From Dethiosulfovibrio salsuginis (GTDB lineage Bacteria > Synergistota > Synergistia > Synergistales > Dethiosulfovibrionaceae), in the NCBI RefSeq assembly GCF_900177735.1, contig NZ_FXBB01000002.1, forward strand, positions 1 through 64,000: a DNA stretch of 64,000 nucleotides. The letters run 5' to 3'. Position 1 is the stretch's first letter; each line of letters opens with the position of its first letter. The translations under genes and the position numbers were made by a program. The notes under the pieces are model-generated. The model searched no databases. It worked only from the letters and a program-made list of their open reading frames with translations, and had not been told where the DNA came from. Shown here piece by piece: positions 1 to 8,299 of the stretch.

Positions 1-96
1 AGATTATGATGCTCTAGAATAGAAAAGAACGCTAGCAATTTTAATTGATCTTTGACTGGCTAGAGGTTAAATCTACTAAGTTACCAGCTATGAGAG

Positions 97-579
97 CTGG
101 CCATGATCAACTACGGAGGAATCCTGAGCCCCTTCAACGCCTGGCTCATAGCCAGAGGGCTGGTGACAGTCCCGATCCGAATGGCCCAGCACTCTCGAAC
201 CTCCATTGAGGTCGCCCGGTTTCTGGAGGGGAGCCCTGCGGTCCGCTTCATCTGGTATCCCGGCCTTGAGAGCCACCCACAGCACGAAAGGGCGAAGGCG
301 ATCATGAGGAACGGATATTCCGGCATGATCGCCTTCGATATAAAAGGGGACGAGGAAACCCACTGTCGCTTTTTGGACCAGCTTAAGCTGATCACCCACG
401 CGGTGTCTCTAGGCGACAGCGAGAGCCTCATGGTCTACTACGACAAAAACAGCGACAAGCTACCCCACTATCCCGACGTATTCCACCAGGACTTCTTCCG
501 GTTCAGCGTCGGCCTTGAGGACCCGGAGGACCTTATAGACGACCTCAGCCAGGCATTTAAGACCTGCGGGTTGGGCTAG
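97..579 (+). pseudogene. Cys/Met-metabolism PLP lyase (methionine gamma-lyase type), C-terminal remnant
   Basis: The 158 residues read from the ATG at 103 match only the C-terminal domain of trans-sulfuration-type PLP enzymes. Visible landmarks are the GILSPFNAWL segment, the YPGLESHPQH segment, the LGDSESL active-site region and the SVGLEDPEDL segment. These families are normally about 390-430 residues, so the N-terminal 230 or so, including the PLP lysine, are missing. A TGA lies in frame at 91-93, and bases 1-90 are AT-rich and look foreign to the gene. I read it as a truncated, non-functional relic, possibly cut by an insertion whose body lies left of the window. A very short separate protein is the less likely alternative. 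Confidence 0.75.
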
Positions 580-602
580 ATTCCCTCCAGGGCAACAGAG
601 TC

Positions 603-631
603 TTGACCGAAGGAAGATAGCATTATATCCT
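603..631 (+). promoter_or_regulatory. Probable sigma-70-type promoter of the symporter operon
   Basis: TTGACC at 603-608, a 17 bp spacer and TATCCT at 626-631 lie about 65 bp upstream of the symporter start. Pattern match only. Confidence 0.45.
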
Positions 632-695
632 CTTACAAAGGCTTAACGACAGAAGATTCTGAATCAGCCTGAGAGCCTATCGAGGAGGTGTTTTT

Positions 696-2465
696 ATGAG
701 GCTGGAGTTCGTAGATTGGACCATCATAGTGGGATATTTTGTGGTTGCTCTTGGGATAGGCCTGGCGTTTCGGAAGAAGGCAGGGGGAAGTATGGTTGAG
801 TACTTCGTATCAGGTAGGTCTCTCCCCTGGTGGATAGCTGGGACATCTATGGTGGCAACGACCTTCGCCGCCGACACTCCTCTTGCGGTAACCGGCCTGG
901 TTGCTAAATTTGGGCTTGCGGGAAACTGGTTCTGGTGGGCCTTTGCCCTTGGTGGAATGGTTACGGTGTTCGTCTACGCTCGGCTATGGAGAAGGACCGA
1001 GGTGCTTACAGACGTAGAGCTGGTGGAACTCCGATACGGTGGAAAGCCTGCGGCATTTCTCAGGGGATTCAGGGCACTTTACATAGCCCTGCTGATAAAC
1101 CCCATTATCATAGGGTGGGTAACAGGAGCGATGCTTAAGGTGTTAAAACATACGGTCCTGTCAGGAGGGGAAGGCTCTGGCCCCGGCGACTGGTCCATCA
1201 TAATAGCGATGCTGGTGGTTGTCGGAGTCTACAGCACCGTTTCCGGTATGTGGGGGGTCGCTGTCACCGACTTTTTCCAGTTTATACTGGCCATGGCGGG
1301 ATGTATCGCATTGGCGGTGGTCTCCGTGTCCTCCCTAGGCGGCATCGGCGGCATGCGTCACTCTATCGTCACCAACATAGCCGGAGGAGAACAGATGTTT
1401 CGATTCCTGCCCGACTTCCGTGGCAGCGACCCATGGATGCCTATAGGGGTTCTTTTGGTCATGCTGTTCGTCCAGTGGTGGGCATCCTGGTATCCCGGTG
1501 CCGAACCGGGAGGAGGGGGCTTCATAGTCCAGCGAATGGCCTCCTGCAAGAACGAACGGCACGCCGTATGGGCGACTCTGTGGTTTCAGATAGCCCACTA
1601 CTGTATTCGTCCCTGGCCCTGGCTGCTGGTCTCCTTTGTAGCGGTGGCCCATTATCCAGGGCTCAGAGAGATGGCCGATCCTGGCGTAGGCTTCCCTATG
1701 GTCATACGGGACTTTGCCCCGGCAGGTCTGAGAGGCCTTATGATAGTGGCGTTTTTTTCCGCCTATATGTCCACGATGAGCACCCAAATCAACTGGGGAG
1801 CTTCCTACCTCGCCAGCGACTTCTACAAAAGATTTATAAACCCCAACGCGTCGGACTCCCGTCTGACAGAGGTATCTAGGATGTCCTCCATTTTCATCCT
1901 GATTACCGGCGGCGTGGCGGCCTGGATCATGAAAGACGTATCGGTGGACCAGGCATGGAGATTTCTCGCCAGTCTAGGCGCAGGGACGGGGGCGGTTTTC
2001 ATGCTTAGATGGTTCTGGTGGAGGATAAACGCCTGGACGGAGATCTCGGCGATGATATCGTCGGTGGCCTTCTACACCGTGATCAGCCGTCTTTTTCCCA
2101 TGGACGAGGAATACCGCTTAGCTCTGGTGGCGGTTCTGACGATAGCGGTCTGGCTCGTGGTGACGTGGATCACTCCGGCGGAGGACGAGGAAACCCTTTG
2201 CCGTTTCTACCGAAAGGTTCGCCCCGCTGGCAAAGGATGGCAACCTATCGCCAAGATCTGCCCCGACGTTATCTGTGACTCCGATCTCGCCCTTTCCGTA
2301 ACAGGGGCGATAGCGTCAGGGATGGTGGTTTATCTGCTGTTGCCTGGTGTTGGCTTCGTCATTTTTAGGGATTTCTCAAGGGCCGCCCTGTGCGTCTCTG
2401 GAGCCCTTGCCTGTGCGACTTTGGTCTGGTTCGTGCTGTTGAGGATGTACCCTGCGGAGCGGTGA
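696..2465 (+). CDS. Sodium:solute symporter (SSS family)
   Basis: A 589-residue integral membrane protein with about 13-14 hydrophobic segments from end to end. The N-terminal segment has the GRSLPWWIAGTSMVATTFAADTP type of sequence seen in sodium/solute symporters (Na+-coupled uptake of sugars, amino acids or organic acids). The ATG at 696 has a strong ribosome site (GAGGAGGT) 6-7 bases upstream. It is the first gene of a probable operon with the acetyltransferase and TIM-barrel genes. The substrate cannot be told from sequence. The neighbouring lyase remnant would fit amino-acid uptake, while the downstream acetyltransferase and isomerase would fit a sugar. Confidence 0.88.
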   Translation: MRLEFVDWTIIVGYFVVALGIGLAFRKKAGGSMVEYFVSGRSLPWWIAGTSMVATTFAADTPLAVTGLVAKFGLAGNWFWWAFALGGMVTVFVYARLWRRTEVLTDVELVELRYGGKPAAFLRGFRALYIALLINPIIIGWVTGAMLKVLKHTVLSGGEGSGPGDWSIIIAMLVVVGVYSTVSGMWGVAVTDFFQFILAMAGCIALAVVSVSSLGGIGGMRHSIVTNIAGGEQMFRFLPDFRGSDPWMPIGVLLVMLFVQWWASWYPGAEPGGGGFIVQRMASCKNERHAVWATLWFQIAHYCIRPWPWLLVSFVAVAHYPGLREMADPGVGFPMVIRDFAPAGLRGLMIVAFFSAYMSTMSTQINWGASYLASDFYKRFINPNASDSRLTEVSRMSSIFILITGGVAAWIMKDVSVDQAWRFLASLGAGTGAVFMLRWFWWRINAWTEISAMISSVAFYTVISRLFPMDEEYRLALVAVLTIAVWLVVTWITPAEDEETLCRFYRKVRPAGKGWQPIAKICPDVICDSDLALSVTGAIASGMVVYLLLPGVGFVIFRDFSRAALCVSGALACATLVWFVLLRMYPAER

Positions 2466-2524
2466 AATTTATAGCCAGTGGAAATATCCAAAAACATATC
2501 CTAATCGATGAAGAGGTGAATTTG

Positions 2525-3136
2525 GTGGATCAAAGGGAAAGGATGCTCGCGGGGCTACCCTACAAGGCTTGGATGGACGGACTTGCGGAGGAAAGGCTTA
2601 AGGCGAGGAAGCTGGTTCAGCAGTTCAACACGTCCGAGCCGAAGGATTTCGCCAAAAGGACGGAGCTTATCGGCAGGATCCTGGGCAAGGTCGGGAAAAA
2701 CGCCTATATCGAGCCGCCCTTCAGGTGCGACTACGGCAGCAACATAGAGATAGGAGACGATTTCTACGCCAACTACAACTGCATCATACTGGACGTGGCA
2801 AAGGTGACGATAGGAAACAACGTGATGCTGGCCCCTAACGTGGCGATCTACACCGCCGGACACCCGATCCACCCGGATTCCAGAAAATCGGGCTACGAGT
2901 ACGGTATCCCCATAACGATAGGAAACAACGTGTGGATCGGCGGCAACGTGGTGGTCAATCCAGGGGTCAGCATAGGACACAACGCAGTCATCGGCGCCGG
3001 TAGCGTCGTCACAAGAGACATACCGGACAACGCCATAGCCGTGGGCAATCCCTGCCGGGTGGTCCGGTACATCACCGAGGAGGACAGAAAATACTATTTT
3101 AAGGATCTAGAGTTCGACGTGGAGGATTACCGCTGA
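2525..3136 (+). CDS. maa: Maltose/galactoside O-acetyltransferase family protein
   Basis: A 203-residue left-handed beta-helix acyltransferase. The N-terminus (ERMLAGLPYKAWMDGL) is the Mac domain of maltose acetyltransferases. It is followed by hexapeptide repeats with the family signature IYTAGHPIHP (catalytic His) and IGNNVWIGGNVVVNPGVSIG. Such enzymes acetylate sugar 6-hydroxyls with acetyl-CoA, possibly for detoxification or export. I chose the GTG at 2525 because AGAGGTGA lies about 6 bases upstream and the Mac domain starts there; longer readings overlap the symporter gene. It is the second gene of the operon. Confidence 0.9.
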   Translation: MDQRERMLAGLPYKAWMDGLAEERLKARKLVQQFNTSEPKDFAKRTELIGRILGKVGKNAYIEPPFRCDYGSNIEIGDDFYANYNCIILDVAKVTIGNNVMLAPNVAIYTAGHPIHPDSRKSGYEYGIPITIGNNVWIGGNVVVNPGVSIGHNAVIGAGSVVTRDIPDNAIAVGNPCRVVRYITEEDRKYYFKDLEFDVEDYR

Positions 3137-3161
3137 TCCAGGAAGGGGAAAAGGCCAAAAT

Positions 3162-4124
3162 ATGAAGGAGCTCGCCAATATATCGGTCTACCCTTTCGAC
3201 ATAGAACCCTTCGGAGGCTGGGAGAACGTCGTCCAGTTTCACCGTTCACTTGGGCTGGACGGCCTGGAGGTTCTGACGGCCTTCGACGGGACGAATGGAA
3301 CCCCACCGGAGGCTGTGACAGCGGTCCATTTTCCCTTCTCCATGGACTGGATGGTCCCCTGGCTTGGGGGAAACCTGGAGGGGTCTTTCTCCCGAGAGGA
3401 GATACTCTTTTTCTACGGCGGTTCCTGCCCTGACGACCTTATCGATAACCTCCGAGGCTATATACGTGACGCAGCAACCTTGAAACCGGCCTACGGGGTC
3501 TTCCACGTCACGAACAGCTCGGTGGAGGAGGTCCTGACCGGCCGCCGGGTCAACGGCTCTAAGCTGGTCCTGGAGCAGGCCGCAAAGATGCTGAACGAGG
3601 CGGTCTCGGTCTTTCCCGGAGGAGAGCCTCCGGTGAGGATGTTTTTCGAGAACTCCTGGTGGGAGGGGCTCACCTTCACCGACCCGGAGGAAACGTCGTC
3701 CTTCGCGAGCTCCCTTTCCTTCTCGAACTGGGCCTTTCTCCTGGACACGGGACATCTTCTGAACACCACCACGTCCTGCCGGTCGGAGGAGGAGGGGGTG
3801 GACTATATTTTGGACGTGGTTGGAAAGCTGCCCTCGGAGGTTCGAAGAAGGATAGAGGGCATCCACCTCAACCTCAGCCTGTCCGGCGAGGCGAGGGAGG
3901 CCCAGGGGTTGCCCGGATACGCTTCTGGAGATTTTCAGGCCAATCTGACCAGAGCCTGGGAGAGGATTTCCATGACGGACCAACACCGGCCCTTCACAAC
4001 GCCCCATTGCTCTCGACTGCTGGACCTCCTTGAGCCCGACTACGTCACCCACGAGTTCATCTTCGACAACCTCGAGGACCGAAGGGCAAAGATAGCGACC
4101 CAGAGGCGAGCGCTGGGAACATGA
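3162..4124 (+). CDS. Xylose-isomerase-like TIM-barrel protein (sugar phosphate isomerase/epimerase family)
   Basis: A 320-residue soluble protein with the overall pattern of AP-endonuclease-2/xylose-isomerase-like TIM barrels: LGLDGLEVL near residue 32, VHFPFSMDW, a central FENSWWEGL segment (metal-ligand Glu region), LLDTGHLLNT and GIHLNLSL. Members use divalent metal to isomerise or epimerise sugars, or hydrolyse DNA; this one looks like the sugar-type subgroup. It lies 25 bases after the acetyltransferase with a GGAAGGGG ribosome site, so it is probably co-transcribed. No substrate can be assigned. Confidence 0.7.
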   Translation: MKELANISVYPFDIEPFGGWENVVQFHRSLGLDGLEVLTAFDGTNGTPPEAVTAVHFPFSMDWMVPWLGGNLEGSFSREEILFFYGGSCPDDLIDNLRGYIRDAATLKPAYGVFHVTNSSVEEVLTGRRVNGSKLVLEQAAKMLNEAVSVFPGGEPPVRMFFENSWWEGLTFTDPEETSSFASSLSFSNWAFLLDTGHLLNTTTSCRSEEEGVDYILDVVGKLPSEVRRRIEGIHLNLSLSGEAREAQGLPGYASGDFQANLTRAWERISMTDQHRPFTTPHCSRLLDLLEPDYVTHEFIFDNLEDRRAKIATQRRALGT

Positions 4125-4163
4125 GGGCTGGCTAAGAGATCGGAAGCCTTGAGCCTACTCACA

Positions 4164-4763
4164 TCAGAGGAGATTTTGTCTGTCAGCCTCCGCCCATAGA
4201 AATGGAGCGTGGCTTTTTAGATAGTCCGAAGAGATATCTTCGTTTAGGTAGTCGTCGTAGTACTTTGTCCTTACTTTTCTGCTCCAATTTTCATCGAGAC
4301 CAAGGCGATCGATGGTTCTTTGGACCTTTTTTTTGATTCGATCCTCTAGGTTCGGTTTTGGATATATCCGTCCGGTGGTCAGCTCAAGACGGAACCAGTC
4401 GTTCTCTACCTCAAAGGGGTCGAGAACATCGTCGCAATCGCCTTTACGACTGTTTATCCTTGCGCACGCCAGCCTGTAATTGCTCCACTCGTAGGCCAGG
4501 TCTGGGCGCTTCCTTTTGGATACGAAATGATCCACCGAATTGGCTCCTGTGATCCTTTCCACGTATATCGCCAGATAGGCGCAGATGCCTCCATAGAGAA
4601 AATGAAGGTCATCGAGGCAATTTCGCCAATACGGGGGCAGCGTTTTTTCTTTCGGTCGTGGGACATGGGAATTGATTTCGTTTTTCTTCATAAAATTAAT
4701 CCCCTTTTGCCTCACCTTTTTGTCGAAGCTTTCCGGTTCCGGTTTAGGGTTCACCTGGATCAT
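4164..4763 (-). CDS. HNH endonuclease, Septu PtuB-like
   Basis: A 199-residue protein read from the ATG at 4763, which shares one base with the ATPase stop codon (TGATG) and has an AAGGATGG ribosome site 5 bases upstream. An in-frame ATG at 4772 is possible. The core is an HNH-like region: DH at residues 78-79 in NSVDHFVSKRKRPDLAYEW, then NYRLACARINSRKGD with Asn 104 and Lys 107. The zinc-binding cysteines common in many HNH proteins are absent. It is translationally coupled to the AAA ATPase, the arrangement of Septu (PtuA ATPase + PtuB HNH) anti-phage systems. Role in phage defence is inferred from family and pairing. Confidence 0.72.
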   Translation of the reverse strand: MIQVNPKPEPESFDKKVRQKGINFMKKNEINSHVPRPKEKTLPPYWRNCLDDLHFLYGGICAYLAIYVERITGANSVDHFVSKRKRPDLAYEWSNYRLACARINSRKGDCDDVLDPFEVENDWFRLELTTGRIYPKPNLEDRIKKKVQRTIDRLGLDENWSRKVRTKYYDDYLNEDISSDYLKSHAPFLWAEADRQNLL

Positions 4764-6043
4764 CAAGACCATCCTTTTCTCTCAGCCACGAAGTTCCAAC
4801 GAATCCAGAAGGGATCGGTGTCTGACAGAACTGCTCTGAGACGGTCGTATAGCTCTACTACCTTCTCTTTGTCCGCCGTCTCGTCGCTCAAAACCTGAGA
4901 TGCCTCTTCCATAACACGTTCCGCTTCAAGGGAATAGCTCGATTTTAGGTCGAAGGCCTCGCTCGTGAGCCAATCCGATATATCTCCTTGACGCACGAAA
5001 TCCCTTTTCAGCAAGGATACTTCGCCCTTCACCATATCCAGATCGAACCATCCGTCTTTTTCGGGGTCGAACAGGGTTTCCGCCGATGCCATTATTAGGG
5101 GAGAGTGGGTCACGGCTATGAGCTGGGTCTTCGCTTCGGAGTTGAGCTTCTCCATAACATCCATTATGGACCTTAAAATGGTCCTCTGCCATTTAGGATG
5201 AAGGTGAGACTCTACCTCGTCCACTAGAAAAATGGCATTGAGCTCCGGCTCTTCGCCTAGAAGCTCTTTCGCCTTGAGGTGCTCTTCCCAGCACCATACA
5301 AGGAAATAGGCCAGGGCGATGATCCTCTTCATCCCGGAAGAACAGTGTACTACAGGGACGTCCTGACCGTAGGGCATCTTTATGGTCGGCATGTCCCGAA
5401 CATCGTCCAGGCTTATCCTGGTAAGTTTCCCCGGTTCAAGCTTTTCGTCGGAAGGGGGGGATAGTACCTCCAATACGGAGCTCAATATGTCGAAAGGTCG
5501 TCCTTTTTCTTTCTGCCATCCTGCCCAATCCCTTATCAGCCCGTTGCAAAGCCAGGTTCCGTCCTCTCTTTCAAGTCCGTCCCATACGTCTTTGGGGCTG
5601 AAGATGTAGGCCGATGGACGCTCCTTTTCCTGCTGCTGTCCTTTCTCCTTCCAGTAGTTCCTGGCGGGATCCCACACGGCGAAGCTGCCGTCCACCATGG
5701 CGTAGAAAACCAGTCCCGGCATTCCCGGTCTGCCCCGTAGAACTCTCCAGCTTTCCAACTGGGCACTATATTCGAAGTTTGTAGCGATATCCTTGGTCTT
5801 CCCTGAAAACGAACATTTTATTATTGCCTTTTCCTTTTTTTTCGTAGGGAGGGCGATTTTTCCTATCGACAACTTAGAATTCAGCTCGGCCGGCCAGCTT
5901 CGAGTCATCGCCCACCAAGCGATATCCAAAAGAAAGCTTTTGCCGAGGCCGTTATCTCCGGTGATCAGGTTCAGCCTCTCCCCGAACTCTAGCTCCATGG
6001 ATGGAGACGGGCCTATGTTTTTCGTGGAGATCTTTTTTATCAC
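4763..6043 (-). CDS. AAA ATPase, Septu PtuA-like
   Basis: A 426-residue ABC/SMC-type ATPase. Walker A is GDNGLGKS at residues 29-36, a CSSGMKR signature-like loop lies at 234-240, Walker B is IFLVDEVESHLHP around 271-282, and the switch histidine is in VTHSPLI near 313. The GTG at 6043 was chosen because AGGAGAGG lies 7 bases upstream and the domain begins there; the TTG at 6070 has no good site. It is followed immediately by the HNH gene, so the two form one defence cassette. ATPases of this type are thought to sense infection and license the nuclease. Other OLD/RecF-like two-gene systems remain possible. Confidence 0.8.
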   Translation of the reverse strand: MIKKISTKNIGPSPSMELEFGERLNLITGDNGLGKSFLLDIAWWAMTRSWPAELNSKLSIGKIALPTKKKEKAIIKCSFSGKTKDIATNFEYSAQLESWRVLRGRPGMPGLVFYAMVDGSFAVWDPARNYWKEKGQQQEKERPSAYIFSPKDVWDGLEREDGTWLCNGLIRDWAGWQKEKGRPFDILSSVLEVLSPPSDEKLEPGKLTRISLDDVRDMPTIKMPYGQDVPVVHCSSGMKRIIALAYFLVWCWEEHLKAKELLGEEPELNAIFLVDEVESHLHPKWQRTILRSIMDVMEKLNSEAKTQLIAVTHSPLIMASAETLFDPEKDGWFDLDMVKGEVSLLKRDFVRQGDISDWLTSEAFDLKSSYSLEAERVMEEASQVLSDETADKEKVVELYDRLRAVLSDTDPFWIRWNFVAERKGWS

Positions 6044-6203
6044 AGCGTATCCTCTCCTAACGGCGTACAAGGGAAATATGATCTAAAGCACAGGTTACCA
6101 CTATACACCAACTCACCTCTTCATTCCGTACAGCTCGCTATCGTCTATTTCAATCCCTCTCCCGTCCTTTTCCCGATTCTAAACCATTGGCGAGGACCGA
6201 ACA

Positions 6204-6250
6204 AGGAGAACACAGGGGAGCCGGATCGTTCCAGCTCCCCTGTGTCTCCT
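6204..6250. terminator. Palindrome A copy 1 (bidirectional terminator-like)
   Basis: A long inverted repeat: AGGAGA-ACACAGGGGAGC (6204 to 6221) pairs with GCTCCCCTGTGT-CTCCT (6234-6250) around a CGGATCGTTCCA loop. It lies between the chimeric relic (minus) and the AAA/HNH operon (minus), where it could insulate the two. A near-identical stem with the same loop is found at 8926-8959. Confidence 0.7.
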
Positions 6251-6316
6251 ACCGCCCGGTATCGGGAAAGGTCATCGTGGTAAATCCCGTCTTTCGAGTG
6301 AGTTACCCGGTCGCCT

Positions 6317-6688
6317 CTAAAGCTCGACCGTCGTACCTAAGTTTTCCCTCTCCGCCTTGGAGAGAGCCAAAGCGGCACAGGCCAGGTCCTGTAGGGCTAT
6401 GCCCGTCGAGTCGAAAACGGTGATCTCGTCCCTATCGGTTCTTCCTGGCGCTCTGCCATCTATTATCTGTTCCTGTGCTCCCTCGCGGAAAGAGGCGGCT
6501 CCCTCGATATCTCCGTAGGTCAGACGTCTTGAACATATCTCATCCAGAAAGGCCGCCCTGTCCTTTCCCGTCAAATGAAACAGCTCGTCGATCGAGATAG
6601 AATCGACGCAGGTCTCGGCGATGTTGTATTTCGCTCCGACCTCGTATGAGTTCATCCACTCCTCGACCTTAAAAGGCTCGATCCTCAC
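6317..6688 (-). pseudogene. Chimeric relic: aminotransferase N-terminus joined to ornithine cyclodeaminase C-terminus
   Basis: A 123-residue frame made of two unrelated parts. Residues 1-65 (MRIEPFKVEEWMNSYEVGAK..., CVDSISIDEL, RRLTYGDIEG) look like the first segment of a class I/II PLP aminotransferase. Residues from about 70 (IIDGRAPGRTDRDEITVFDSTGIALQDLACAA) are the C-terminal end of the ornithine cyclodeaminase/mu-crystallin family. Neither part carries its catalytic core: no PLP lysine and no NAD-binding fold. The simplest reading is a roughly 2 kb internal deletion that fused two adjacent genes in frame. A good ribosome site (GAGGAGG) and a structured RNA upstream are retained. Whether the chimera is translated is unknown. 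Confidence 0.75.
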
Positions 6689-6728
6689 GTAAACTCCTCC
6701 TCAGTGGTTTGGTCTAACCCTAAAACAA

Positions 6729-6801
6729 AAAGGCGTTCACAGCCTGCCTTGTAGCACACCTCTCGGAGTGCCGTACCTACGGCAAAGCTATGAACGCCTT
6801 T
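6729..6801 (-). ncRNA. Unassigned structured leader RNA / attenuator candidate
   Basis: An 11 bp perfect stem (6729-6739 with 6791-6801) encloses further pairing. On the minus strand the inner part can form either a TGCCGT/ACGGCA hairpin, or an extended stem (AGC/GCU, UGCC/GGCA) capped by GCACUCC-GAGA-GGUGUGC. These are mutually exclusive. The 3' arm runs into TTTTTGTTTT, so the long form resembles an intrinsic terminator. It lies about 40 bases before the relic gene on the minus strand, placing it in that transcript's leader. I could not match it to TPP, SAM, lysine, glycine, FMN, purine or c-di-GMP riboswitches. Confidence 0.5.
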
Positions 6802-6930
6802 AAAATCCTCACCCGGTGATGAGGACAGGGTCGCATATTACATTGTAGACCATAATAGCACGTAAATCGCCCTTGATAAAGGGGGGACGAACGCCCTCAG
6901 CGACAATCTCATCACTTCCGTTGGCCCCAG

Positions 6931-8190
6931 CTATGAGTCTCCATGGGGAGAGGGGGCGGCAAAAATAGTTAGCTTGAGCTCGCTGTCGTCTATGAGGGCA
7001 AACTCCGGTCGCCTACCTGAGAGGGCTTCGCTTTCGGTGATTATAATAGGAACTCCCTCTCCCCTTTTGTCCATAATAAAACTCCTCTGGCTGTTAGGGG
7101 CGTCGACGTTCATAGGACAGCGAGCCAGCAGGGAACTTATGAGCTCGTTTCGAGCGGACTGTCTCTCCGAGATGCTTTCGATGGTCATGGTGTTAGGTAT
7201 AGAGCCAGGGGAGAACAGCTCCAATCGATCGGAAAAAACGTGCAGACGAATTTTAGAGCCGTAGATAGAGTAATCCCTGTGGGCTACGGCGTTCACGATA
7301 GCTTCGAAGACGGCGTTCATGGAGAACTGGGGAGTCTCTATTCTGTTGGGGGCCTTTATCGCAAAGACCTTCATGTTGCTCTCAACAAACTTACAGCCCT
7401 CCCTTATCTGGACGTCCAGGGGACCGGTTATGTCCTTTGCATCGAGCTGGCGAGCCTCCCCTCGGGAGGTTCCTCTGTAACAGACCGCCTGGATGAAGGC
7501 GCTGGACATGTAGATGTGAGGTGATTTTGAGGCCATCAAAAGCCCTCCTACCGTAGCCCTAGGCGCGCCATCTTCGTCCTCGGAGATCATCTTCATCTTC
7601 TCCAGAAAGCTCCGATCCTCTTTGGGCGACAGAGCCGTCCTAAAGCGGTTCCAGAGATCGGGCTCCAGGTCGCTCAGAGAGGTTCCAGGAACGACCTGCT
7701 CGTCGAAGCGAATCAGCCTCGCCTGGCTACGTTGCTGAAAAAGTCGAGCCAGTACGTCAGGACGCATTTCCCTCTTAGAGCTTCCTATACGACGAAAATA
7801 GCCGTTAGGGCTTTTATGTACGAACAGGCTACGGGGAACATCTATCCTGAGGATGGCGACCTCATCGCCTTTGCCGTCGGCTATGGCTACCTTTCTGATC
7901 ACACAGTCCAGAGGTGGGTCGATAGAGTCGTTGCAGATAGACCGAATCCAATCCTCCAGGAGATCCAGTTTTTCCAGAGGTATACCCTCTATCTCCCTGG
8001 TCCTGTCGTCCACCCCCAACACCACCACGCCGGAGACGGTGTTCGCCATCGCCGCCAGCTCGTCGGCCATTCCATCTCTATGAGGACCGCTTACCCTGTT
8101 TCCGCTGAACTCCACCTTCTTAAGTTCCAAAACAGAATCCTCTCCTAGAGCTATTCTGCTTAGCAGTTCTTCCGCTCTATCGGTGATCAT
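6931..8190 (-). CDS. AlbA_2 / Schlafen-like DNA-binding protein with HATPase_c_4 domain
   Basis: A 419-residue protein. Residues 8-130 match the AlbA_2 (Schlafen-like) domain, seen in LELKKVEFSG and DELAAMANTVSGVVVLGVDD. A GHKL-type ATP-binding domain follows, with FEAIVNAVAHRDYSIYGS and FSDRLELFSPGSIPNT. Such proteins are often called RecG-related ATP-dependent helicases or transcriptional regulators but lack helicase motifs. The ATG at 8190 is preferred because GGAGGAGGG lies 7-8 bases before it; the GTG at 8208 sits on that ribosome site. The gene stands alone, divergent from the methyltransferase. A regulatory or defence-accessory role is inference. Confidence 0.78.
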   Translation of the reverse strand: MITDRAEELLSRIALGEDSVLELKKVEFSGNRVSGPHRDGMADELAAMANTVSGVVVLGVDDRTREIEGIPLEKLDLLEDWIRSICNDSIDPPLDCVIRKVAIADGKGDEVAILRIDVPRSLFVHKSPNGYFRRIGSSKREMRPDVLARLFQQRSQARLIRFDEQVVPGTSLSDLEPDLWNRFRTALSPKEDRSFLEKMKMISEDEDGAPRATVGGLLMASKSPHIYMSSAFIQAVCYRGTSRGEARQLDAKDITGPLDVQIREGCKFVESNMKVFAIKAPNRIETPQFSMNAVFEAIVNAVAHRDYSIYGSKIRLHVFSDRLELFSPGSIPNTMTIESISERQSARNELISSLLARCPMNVDAPNSQRSFIMDKRGEGVPIIITESEALSGRRPEFALIDDSELKLTIFAAPSPHGDS

Positions 8191-8299
8191 TTTCAATCCC
8201 TCCTCCACGCTTTATACGCCAAATCACCGCTATCGGTTTGGCCTCCCCTATTGTAAACTCACATCGTGATATGACAAGAAGATCCCACAGGAGGCATAC

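Noticed and set aside
3246-4052. Open frame of 268 codons on the minus strand opposite the TIM-barrel gene
   Set aside because: Low-complexity antisense frame; the plus-strand gene is conserved and in an operon.
4164-6043. Retron with Septu-like effectors
   Set aside because: No reverse transcriptase gene or msr/msd-like repeat in the flanks.
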